Below are positions 24,085-64,000 of a DNA stretch of 64,000 nt, in pieces. The stretch spans positions 11,782,250 through 11,846,249 of the forward strand of contig CM017573.1 of the NCBI GenBank assembly GCA_007844125.1, written 5' to 3'. The position numbers and the translations under genes were made by a program. Every line of letters begins with the position of its first letter. Position 1 is the first letter of the stretch. This DNA is from Sinonovacula constricta (Eukaryota; Mollusca; Bivalvia; Cardiida; Solecurtidae). The notes under the pieces were generated by a model, which saw only the letters and a list, made by a program, of their open reading frames with translations, ran no database searches and was not told where the DNA came from.

Positions 24085-24332
24085 AGATATTTTCTAATGA
24101 CCGACGAAATCCAAATCCAAATAATAAATGAGGCTTTTTAAAAATTTGAGTGATCGACACAAATCATCTAAATAAACAAATCCCAGTTTCTAAAATTATC
24201 AGTAAAAAATGGTCCAAGTTAAAATCACAGGCTTCTAAAATTAAAATAATCTAAAAAAATATATCAAAATAAAAACAGATGCTTCTAAAATACTAATGAC
24301 AGGCGAGAATTGATCCAAATAAAAAAAGAGGG
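24085..24332. repeat. ~48-bp tandem repeat, left part of an interrupted array
   Basis: Units carry ATTGATCCAAAT(AA), a poly-A-rich stretch, CA(C/G)ATGCTTCTAAAAT and TAATGATCGGCGAAA. The array stops inside ATCCAAATAAAAA, where the 1.55-kb element is inserted, and resumes at 25891. Confidence 0.65.
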
Positions 24333-25890
24333 ACATGAAGACCCTTAATCACTCGCCTGAGGACACAGTCTATAAATAGGCTTATATCGGGCGTCAAGGA
24401 ATTAAGAGTTATTTACTTTAAAAATCTTCGTTGAAAAGTGGACTAATACTGTGGCCACTAGGCTTATAACATTTTCTATTAATTTACCTAGTGACCTACT
24501 AAATCCAGGTGGCCCAACTCAAAACTTATCTAAGATTTCCTACTGACAAATATTCTAGCCGAGTTTGGTGGAAATTGTATCCTAAATGTGTTATCTTGTG
24601 TGTTCACAATTTTTTGGTTTTTGTTTTTTCTAAGAATTGACCTATTGACCTACGTTTCGACTTCACGTAAGCTAGTTACGGATAAGTCAAAGATTCCATG
24701 CAGACACACATTCTGACCAAGTTTGGTGAAGATTGGGTTATAAATATGGCCTCGTCTGCGTTCAAAAGCTTTTTCTATGATTTGAATAAGTGACCTAATT
24801 GTAGACCGCACGTGACGTAATAATGAAACCATCTAAGATAACATGAAGGCACACATTCTGAAGAAGTTTGGTGAAGGTTGGGCCATACATGGGGCCTTTA
24901 GTCTGTTCACAAGCTTTTTATAAAGTTTGATCTATTGACCTACCTTTTGACCGGGCGGGAGCCAATAACACACGTTTCCTAGTATTCAGGCAGACACTCG
25001 CTCAAACCAAATGTGATGAAGATTGAGCTACAGATGTGGCCTCTAGTGCGTTCACAAACGTTTTCTAAGATTTTACCACGTGACCTACTTCTTGATCCCA
25101 ACTGACCCAGTTATGAATTCATTCACGATTTCATGCATGCAAACATTATGGTCACGTTTGAAAAAGATTAGTCTATAAATTGGGCCTATAGCGTGCTAAA
25201 GCTTTTGGTAAAATTTGACCTAGTGACCTTCTTTTTGACCCACCTGACATATGAACGAATTCCACCAAGATTTCATGTCGACAAACACGCTGACCAAGTT
25301 TGGTGAAGATATGGCAATAAATGTGGTCCTCAGTTTGTAAAAAAACTGTTATAAGATTTGACCCAGTGTCCTACCTAAGTTTTTTTCTAAGAGTTCTCCT
25401 AACGAACTATTTCTTGACACCACGTGACCATATATGAACTCCTCCAAGATTTCATGCACACAATTATTATGATCAAGTTGTATGAAGAATGGGCCATAAA
25501 TGGGGCCTCTAATGTGTTCACAATTTGTTTTTTCTAAGATTTGACCTAGTGTCCTACGTTTTAACTCCACGTGATCTGGTTATGAACTCCTTCAAGAAGA
25601 CATGCAGCCAAACATTCTGGCTAAGTTTGATGTACATTGGGTCATACATGTTAACAAGTTTTTAATAAAGTTCGACCTTTTTGTCCTAGTGTTTGACCCC
25701 AGTTGACCCAATAATGAACTCCTTCAAAATTCTACGCAGACAATTTTTCTGACCAAGTTTTATGAAGATTTGATAAAAAGTCTAGCCTGTAGCGTGTTCA
25801 CAAGCTAACTTGTTTACGCCAGACGACGGACAACAGACGAAGGGGTAACAAAAAAGCTCACATAGAGCACGTTGTGCTCAGGTAATCTAA
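24333..25890 (-). mobile_element. 1.55-kb repeat element with nine internal ~140-bp units
   Basis: On the minus strand it starts at TTACCTGAGCACAACGTGCT (25886 down) and contains nine units whose hallmarks on the plus strand are CCAAGTTTGGTGAAGATTGG, GCCATAAATGTGGCCTC, AGATTTGACCTAGTGACCTA and a TGACC tract (for example near 24563, 24717, 24862, 25009, 25150, 25293, 25470, 25618 and 25750). Both ends carry CCTGAG(G/C)ACA in opposite orientation, so it may be a terminal-inverted-repeat element. It has no coding capacity. Related plus-oriented pieces are at 12.13 and 16.51 kb. Confidence 0.7.
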
Positions 25891-26100
25891 AAACACATGC
25901 CTAAACAATTCTGATAATCTGCGAAAAATGATCTAAATAAAAAAAAATAATCACATGCATCTAACATTCTAATAATCGGCTAAAATTTATCCAAATTACA
26001 AAATATCATGCTTCTAAACTTATAATGATCGACGAAAATGTATTGGATTTGAAAAAGAACATGCTTCTGAAATGATTAAGTCGGATTATTGTAATAGATG
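25891..26100. repeat. ~48-bp tandem repeat, right part of the interrupted array
   Basis: AACACATGCCTAAACAATTC, TGATAATCTGCGAAAAATGA, TCTAAATAAAAAAAAATAAT, CACATGCATCTAACATTCTA, AATCGGCTAAAATTTATCC continue the unit broken at 24332. The region also starts copy A of the 25.9-28.7 kb duplication. Confidence 0.65.
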
Positions 26101-27199
26101 CCTTTGTCAGAGTAAGTTAATTTCAATTATTTTCTAAATACATTTCCCATTTTTTAAACAACATTACAGACTTTGATTACAATCGGTGGCAGAACTGTGG
26201 CATGAATATATAATATAAATACCATCATATCTAGAAAACATATTTAAGGTCCCCTGGTCTAACACCCAATCTATCAGGGTTTCAAGTTTAGATGCGTAAA
26301 AAATTAATCAGAAATGCCGTAGAACTATGTCGTTAACATAATATGACGAAAGATAACATATCGTATATTTTATAACTTAGTATTTCATAATTTATTAGTT
26401 TATAAGTTAGTAGTTTACAATTTAGCAGTTTATAAGTTAGGCTTACAGTGCAATAGTCTTACAAATCGTCTCAACGACCGACACTATTGCATATATATGA
26501 CAATATTTTTTAAATAAAATCAACAACATAAAACCCCAATTTAACTAAAGAATGTCAATTAGCTTTTTATATTTTAATATTTATATGTGGTAGGAAGAAA
26601 TAACACAAATACCCATTTTTTCTAAGGTATAATTTTCATATTATTGTATGAAGCATCCACCATATGTGTCTTTCCTATAAAACTACATCAATCCAGACAC
26701 GCATGCATAACTGACAAGGTAGTACAAACAGTAAACTGTGAATGTATCCTTCTTATACATAGTAAATGGTCCCACAAAATGCACCAGTGCAGTTTAACTT
26801 CCATGTAAAATGTTGCCAAACATGACCTTGATTTGAAATAAGACGAACCTGTATCGTTTAATAATTAATTGTGAAACTTTACCTAAATAAAGAGATATGT
26901 ATTTATATTTCTACCATTCAAAATACAGTAAGCTTTTATTTCGTGTTAAATTTCGTGACAAATAAAATTAACGTTATATAATCTGTGAAGATAACGTTTG
27001 AAATTGTTACTTTGTCAGAAAATAATTTGTCTTAGTTTTTGCAAACTTTTAATTGAGCTCTTGATAATTTGACATATGGAAATGTATATCCAATTGGTAC
27101 ATTGTTCAATCAAACAAGTATGCACACATTAAAAAAGAGTGTTGTATACATTTAATTGTACTTAAGCATGATTAAGCATGTATCGATATGACTCTAAAT

Positions 27200-27655
27200 A
27201 ATAACATTTTTCAATACATACGATATGCAATACTTTCAATACATATTATACAAACTAATTTTAATACATACGTTTTGAAAATACGTCAAATACATATGAT
27301 TCAAAATACGTGCAAAACATATGATTAAAAAAATCCAATGCATGTGAAACAACATAATTCCAATTCATATGATTCCAAACACGTCCAATACATGTGAAGA
27401 AAAAATGTCAATACATATGATTCAAAATACGTCCAATACATATGATTCAAATTAATTCTAAAATATATAATTCAAACTAATTCCAATACATGTCAAACAA
27501 AACAATTCCAATACATATGATTCAAAATACGTCCAATGCATAAATACGTCTAATACATATGATTCGAAAATAATTATAATGCGTATGATTCGAAAATAGT
27601 TCCAATACATAGAATTCAAAATACTTCGAATGCATATGTTGCACAATATTCTACA
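27200..27655. repeat. ~20-bp minisatellite in duplication copy A
   Basis: Units of CAATACATATGATTCAAAAT plus ACGTC, with many variants (AACTAATTC, ACAACATAATTC). A short version with three to four units sits at 28490-28575 in copy B. Confidence 0.85.
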
Positions 27656-28690
27656 GTACGAATCATTTATAATAATACAAAGAGAAAGAGTATACAATAA
27701 TTATTTCATATGATTGGCGAAAATAGATCCAAACAAAAACACATGCTTCTAAAATTCCGATAATCGGCAATAAATTGATCCAAATTACAAAATCGCAAGC
27801 TTCTAAAATTGTAATTATCGGCGAAAATTGATCCAGATATCAAAATTACATATTTCAAAAATTACAATGATCGGCGAACATTGATCCAAATAACAAAATC
27901 AAATGCTTCTAACGCGATTAATTCTGATTATAGAGTTCGATAGCTTCGTTAGAGTAAATTAATTTCATGTATTGGCGTTACAGATAATACTAAAGAAATT
28001 ATATTTTCTTTTATAAACATAATTGCATATTTTGATAATAGTCTGTTGCAGAACTATAGATGAATAAAATATAAATAAAATCATATTTAAGAAATAAATA
28101 TTTCAGTTTCCGTGATCTAACGCACAATGTATCACGGTTTCGAGTTCAGATGCGTATTAATTTAATCACGAAGGCCGTAGAACTATGACATGACTATATG
28201 AACATAAAAATCCAATCAACAATAGAACAATTCACATTCAAATTACATAATTCTTGAGAAAAAAATGTATCGTGTTGTTGAATTCTCAAGATATATATTA
28301 CTATCTAAGCACACTGTAAATTGAGCCCTTGACAAATTGACATCAGGATATTTATATATCAAATTGTACATTGTTAAAAAAAAAAACAAGTGAATGTATA
28401 CATACTTTGAAATAAACAGTGCTTTTTGCAACCTTTCATACTAAAACATTATAAAATATGTATCGATAACAAAACCTCCCAATGTTGTTGATACACAATG
28501 CTTCCAATACATATGATTCAAAATACGTCCAATACATATAATACAAAATACGTCCAATACATATCATACAAAATACATAAGGGCATGAAACATTTATAAT
28601 AACAAAAGTGCACAAGAAACTATGTATACACTTATTCTTATGAACAATATATCTGTATATATAGTCACAGTAAAACATACAACATGATAA

Positions 28691-31100
28691 TGATGCAATG
28701 TGTAAGAATAATTTCTATATTTTATAGCCGCAACTTGTGTGAAAATACATCAGTAATTAAATTAAATTGCTAAGCAATTATTCTCAGCCAACAATAAAAT
28801 GACGTCACAATAATTAGTGGAGCAATACTATGAATCACACATGTCTAACGGAGATAGATAACGAAAGCCGGACAGCTGTAATTTACTACAGACGCTTTTA
28901 AGTAGCCGTTTGTAGCTCAAAATCGTTTTGTTTGAATGTCCATAATACAATGACGTTATGTTTCATTTCAAAATAAACATATTAATCAACACTTTGTTTA
29001 GTTGATGTCATGTGAAGCGTGTACGAAAATGCCGTTTTGTTTTGATTGTAAATAATTGGACATATTGATGATGGTAAGTTATTAATTGCTTAAACAATAT
29101 TATATTAATGTTATAGGTTAGTTATACGGACATTTACTTTAAATACACTTTGTTAGATGAGCACTTTTGTATGCACACACAGCAAACTTACACACGATCC
29201 CAGATGTATATGCATCACATTACACAAATGAGAAAAGCTACATATTGCTTTAGATATACTTTGGCGACATCCGAATCCGACAATCCTGGAAAGTCTATGT
29301 GGAAGATATACAAAAAGAGACTAAGTTTCAGGCCTAACCTAAGCTGGATTACTGTAAATACAGAACAAAGTGTTACTGTCGTTGCGAGGAGTTTATATGT
29401 AGTAATAACTGGAAAACTTCCAGGAATGACGTCTTTTTTCCGACCTCTTTTAATGCATTTATAGACACCTAATATGCGGCATCGATTTTACGTTGTCTAT
29501 TTTAAGTTTCAAATCTGGGTTTTATTCTTGGGCAATTTCTAATGAATCACTTAGACAATTTGACCCCGCGTACTCGTACCTTTTTACATTTATTTTATAT
29601 TCTTACACAAATTTATCATATTTTTCAAACATGAAAATCACATATGACAACTATAGTCCATATATTTTCCCACGCGTTCCTTGATATTGTATTTCCATTT
29701 TAACTATCTATCTTGTGTGGCTCGAAGAAGCCTGGACACATGCAGGTTATAAGAAATTGCAAAGGGTAACACTCTTTTTCCAAGCATTCCATTGGATAAG
29801 CAAAACTGGCATTTTTCATGACGCGGGTAGGGTGTGTGGTGGGTGCCGGGACGGTGACATGTTATTTAGACAAAATTTGATACAGTGGTGAACGGGACTT
29901 CTAGAATCACGTGGTTAGAATTTCAACGTCTCAAATAGGAGGCGTATAACGGTATCACGAGTAACGCCCACACACGCCAGAATGTTCGTACAAATTGTGT
30001 CAGCAATTAAAATTATATATTATAACATCATATTTCTTTTGTTTTGACCGTTTGTTATTAGGAAAGAAGTACAACTGAAAAGAAAGTAGACGTCAATCGT
30101 TGGTGCTTCCCGTTAGTGCTGCCATTATCTACATTTAGTAAAGTGATACATAAAATAAAACATCGCTTCCTTATACACCAAGCATGTGTAGCCATGGGTC
30201 AGAAAAAGGGCAATTCGAAATCATTTACACAACGTTCTAATACCCACTTATAGGCAGTATATAAAATGCATTATACATGATTACATGATATCTTTACAGA
30301 TACAGTATGTTTAGAAATATTGTTTTATTCCTATCTATCTATCTATAATAAAATGATGATTAACAAGGGAATGACTTGGTTTGGTTAACTATAAATCATA
30401 CATAAAAGAGGCCATTAATAGAGGAGCTGTTAGTTTTTAACACACGAATTTAAGAACACAACTCAGGAAAACAAACAATATTAAATCTCAGATCGTCCTG
30501 TTTGCAGGAGAATAACATTAGCATAGTGTTATTTATCTACATTTTAATTTCCGTCTACTCCTCTCATGTTACACATAAAACATAGAAAGTAAAGCATGAA
30601 TTTGAAGCAGTTGTATGTATGTTTTCCTAAATCAACCCCAGAAATAAAAACGAATATAATTTGGGTTATATTGTTTGCGTTTTCAAACCATAACAAGCGA
30701 TTGAAGCTCAGCGATGGATCCAGGGTCCTGGGGTCGGGTGGGGGGGTTGCATCCCACCCCCACCAACCAGGTAAAAGAGTAGGAGAAAAGCATACATACA
30801 AATATAATATTCAAAATATTAAGCTTTTAAAGTAAATTTTGTCTGTTGATTGCTTTATGTCGTAGTTAGGGTCCTTTATAGTGTGTTTGTGTGTGTGTAT
30901 GTGTGTGTGTGTGTGTGTGTGTATTATTTACTGCTATAAAGTTGAAGCTTATTCCCTTAAATTTTCTCCGAATACAAACTATCTTTGAATATAAGTTGGA
31001 CATGTTTATATCAGGCTAATCCTTACAAAACGATCAGCAGATTACAGATACAAAATTAACAAAGAAAGAAACATTGTTTACAATCAGCCAAGATAAAACC
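28691..31100. other. Non-coding DNA between the duplication and the ROCO 3' end
   Basis: It holds the GT tract at 30882 and a G/C-rich inverted repeat at about 30728-30770 (GGGTGGGGG ... CCCACCCCC). The 104-codon frame at 29150 shows no recognisable domain. Confidence 0.4.
30882..30923. repeat. (GT)n microsatellite
   Basis: GT tract with a single GTAT interruption. Confidence 0.9.
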
Positions 31101-31233
<133 letters not shown>

Positions 31234-31523
31234 CCTAATAACTAGATTAATCTACCCCATTCATCATTTATACATTATCGACTTTAAGGCACACTGTTGA
31301 AGCCCTGGCTCTTATTCCCCATTCTCTCTAATGTATCGGCCCAGTATATGTGCTGCAACCGGCTTAAATCACTGAATAGGAATATATTGTTTTCAGACTA
31401 TGCCTTACCATTATTACTGTAATCAATAAAACGTTATATATTCATTTAAGGTGTATTTACTATCTACCCTTTTACGATATGGTATCAAAGCACATTCCGC
31501 GGTCATGTGTCTGTATCAGCACA

Positions 31524-61842
<30,319 letters not shown>

Positions 61843-62157
61843 CTGCAAAAGATTTAGAAGGACCATCAACAATAATAATGTAAGTTAGAGACTGACAACA
61901 CTATTTTAATCATTGTAGAAGCTATTCAACTAAGTAAAAAGTGAATATTTGAAATGTGTTCATATTATGAACACGCCCATATTATGAACACGTCCATATC
62001 ATGAACAATTGATAAGATCATTATATCATGCACCATATTCCGATACAATGTATTCATGCTAGTTAATAAGACAAGGACACAACATTTATGAAAAGACTTG
62101 AAATTGATATTGTCTGTAAAAGTGATGGCGCACTGTAAACGCCTGGTATTATGTCAC

Positions 62158-62257
62158 CTAAAGACACATTTTCAGACGCAAGACTGACAATTGGTTGATT
62201 CCTAAATTGGAGCATTCTAAAGGCCTTTATCATTCCTTCTATGATTATGGTATGACG
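62158..62257 (-). CDS. Candidate upstream exon of the ROCO gene
   Basis: The acceptor tttctcttgcag|CGTCAT is followed by an open frame beginning RHTIIIEGMIKAFRMLQF. Two donors are possible. TTTAG|gtgaca at 62158 ends in phase 1 and would splice directly to exon 58971-58898. GAAAAT|gtgtct at 62168 ends in phase 0 and would splice to the 28-nt microexon at 61842. This suggests alternative splicing or an imperfect reading of the 5' end. The protein piece is not recognised. Any start codon would be here or beyond 62257; I saw no clear initiating exon. Confidence 0.45.
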
Positions 62258-63689
62258 CTGCAAGAGAAACCTTGTGATGTTTACATATAAACCGTGCCCT
62301 TTATCAATTTAACGTCATTATATTCCCGGAAAACAATGTATTAGGCACAAAACAGGTCTCAACATGAATATTTCACATAACATTGACCGAACCAATAAAA
62401 ATGACCCATAACTGACGCCTTCTTTAAGCCAAATCAACTGATAAGAGCCGTTTCATTTATCAATAATATAGAGTATGTTGAAATTTAAGTAAACAATGTA
62501 TTATATAATGCAAAAATAACACAACTTCAAAAACAAACATGTTGTAAGGGTCCGTAGCACATTTTGTAGCGGCCTGGACTACAATTTAATAACTTGCTCC
62601 GTGCTTTCACATTATAAATACCAATTTTTGGACTCTACAAAAGTTACATACTAGTGTTTGATATAAATCACTAACACAAATCGAGGACATATCAATGCTT
62701 TTAAGCAATTAAGTTATTTCATAGCTCGTGATTAATTCCATGTTGGAGATAATGAAACAAAGTACAATAAAATATCTTCTTTCACCATTGCTAGCATACT
62801 AAACGCCTGTGAGTAATGTAGTCGATATGATGATTTATATTAATGCATAGTTTATTCATACTGTGTCTCCTTATTATGTTAATTCGAAATAAGAATAATT
62901 AAAATGTGACAAGTAGAACTGTGTTAACCATCATAAATTGAATTGTTCAAATTTGTCATCATATCAAAAGTAAAAAACGAAAAGTAATATTAAAGCCCAT
63001 ATTTAGCACGTTCGCTCTTTGTCGTTACGCTTCCCTTAACTATCTCATTGTACAACAAAGCCACTGAGGCACATGTACATGAACATGTTATCTGCCACTA
63101 TACACGGTATTTAAGTCATAATACAATCACATTACTGGGTGTTTGCGCAATACACTGTCACCCTCTCTCACTTTCGTTTGTTTTATCGTTTGTGTGTGTA
63201 CACGTTTTTAAACCTTTTCCTTTTTTTGTCTTTTTTTTTCCTTTAAATATTTTGACTATTGACTTAAATGAGTTGCAAAAGTAAGATGATTTTTATTCAT
63301 AAGCTTTAATCATTTAGTTAAGCAAGGAGCACTACAACACCAACACGGTCCCTTTGGGACCGAGGATAGAATTCATAGTTCAAAAATAGATTTTCTAAGA
63401 TATAACCTTATAAGAATATGATAAAACAAATAATCGGTATTGTAATGCTAAAATGCATTTGATGTCAAATTAAACCGTTATACGGCACAAAAGACAAAAC
63501 AGCATACAGAATAACTACGTCTTGAATAATATGCGATGCATGTCGCTGCGTGTAGTACGTCCTGAACAGGTTGTAACTATGGACTTGATCAGAAAAAGGC
63601 AATAATATAGTGCATCATTATAATGTTTTAATTATTTGTCTATACATGTCTATTAAGAATATAAGACAATTCGGTTGACGTAAACCAAA
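62258..63689. other. DNA upstream of the last candidate ROCO exon
   Basis: No promoter or start exon was recognised here; only the hairpin at 63346. The gene's 5' end may be here unseen or beyond the window. Confidence 0.35.
63346..63362. other. Perfect 7-bp hairpin
   Basis: CGGTCCC, loop TTT, GGGACCG. It is upstream of the known ROCO exons. Confidence 0.6.
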
Positions 63690-63835
63690 AATTCCAAAGG
63701 CCAAAGGTATCCACATGCACATCAAATGTAAAAGTAAGACCGAATCTGCGGTGGGTTATTTAAAAAAAGAGCAAACCCAACAGTTGCCGCATTAGAACGG
63801 CCAGTCAGCAATAGGGACCGACTAAACTATAACAT
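63690..63835 (+). mobile_element. Dispersed hairpin repeat (family A), copy 8
   Basis: TATCCACATGCACATCAAAT, GTAAAAGTAAGACCGAATCT, TTATTTAAAAAAAGAGCAAA, CCCAACAGTTGCCGCATTAG, AACGGCCAGTCAGCAATAGG, GACCGACT. It lacks the right half. Confidence 0.65.
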
Positions 63836-64000
63836 GTTAAGATAAAACCAAACTGTTAGATCAAACTTAAAACAAAATGTTCGCATTAAATTAATACAAC
63901 GCCAGCTGTGTAACCTGTGCATGGATGTGCCTTGTTGAATGCCAGTGTCTGTCAACTATACTTAATAGTGGCGCCATGTTTCCGTAATGTCCTGTAGTGG

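Larger units (their letters stand above)
25891..28690. repeat. Tandem segmental duplication: copy A 25.89-27.71 kb, copy B 27.72-28.69 kb
   Basis: The same module order appears twice: 48-bp units (25.89 / 27.72), GCAGAACTGTGGCATGAATA / GCAGAACTATAGATGAATAA, TCTATCAGGGTTTCAAGTTT / TGTATCACGGTTTCGAGTTC, AGATGCGTAAAAAATTAATC / AGATGCGTATTAATTTAATC, ATTGAGCTCTTGATAATTTG / ATTGAGCCCTTGACAAATTG, then a CAATACATATGATTCAAAATACGTC array (27.20-27.65 / 28.49-28.58). Copy A is longer because its last array is larger and it has extra sequence at 26.4-27.0 kb. Confidence 0.8.

Noticed and set aside
29150..29464. 104-codon plus frame as a gene
   Set aside because: No domain, no splice context, composition like surrounding DNA.

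Overview
The window looks like AT-rich genomic DNA from a metazoan, most likely a bivalve mollusc. The evidence is an intron-rich gene with canonical GT-AG splicing, many microsatellites and minisatellites, tRNA-derived SINEs with a shared central domain, decayed LINE and mariner pieces, and a repeat family ending in a GAGCACAACGTGCTC palindrome of a kind I associate with bivalve genomes. Nothing bacterial (operons, dense ORFs, Shine-Dalgarno sites) is visible. Species assignment is inference.

Right half (about 31.5-62.3 kb, minus strand): one large gene for a ROCO-family protein. I could chain 15 coding exons whose reading phases all match and whose borders are all GT-AG. They span 61842 down to 31524 and give 2604 nt, 867 residues plus stop; the 5' end is open. 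Domain order is: N-terminal region of unknown fold, Roc GTPase (GHSGVGKTT P-loop, DFAGQ, TNAD), COR, and a C-terminal Death domain. No kinase or leucine-rich repeats are seen in the available part. Three small exons insert about 106 polar, probably disordered residues between the P-loop and the DFAGQ motif, which is unusual for a Roc domain. The introns hold a LINE relic, several copies of a hairpin-containing dispersed repeat, triplet microsatellites and a 39-bp minisatellite that starts exactly at one splice donor.

Left half (1-31 kb): no convincing protein gene. It is a repeat landscape: a CR1/L2-like LINE relic (about 4.6-5.35 kb, minus), eight copies or fragments of one tRNA-SINE family (8.3-21.5 kb), two copies of a second tRNA-SINE family (13.5 and 19.0 kb), a mariner relic (19.8-20.0 kb), minisatellites with units of about 25, 50, 95 and 122 bp, a 1.55-kb element with nine internal units inserted into a 48-bp tandem array (24.1-26.1 kb), and a tandem segmental duplication (25.9-28.7 kb). 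A GC-richer patch at 14.1-14.25 kb has a TATA box followed by a candidate first-exon splice donor and may be a promoter or an LTR piece.

All coordinates of repeats are read by eye and approximate to about 10-20 bases; exon coordinates were counted base by base.
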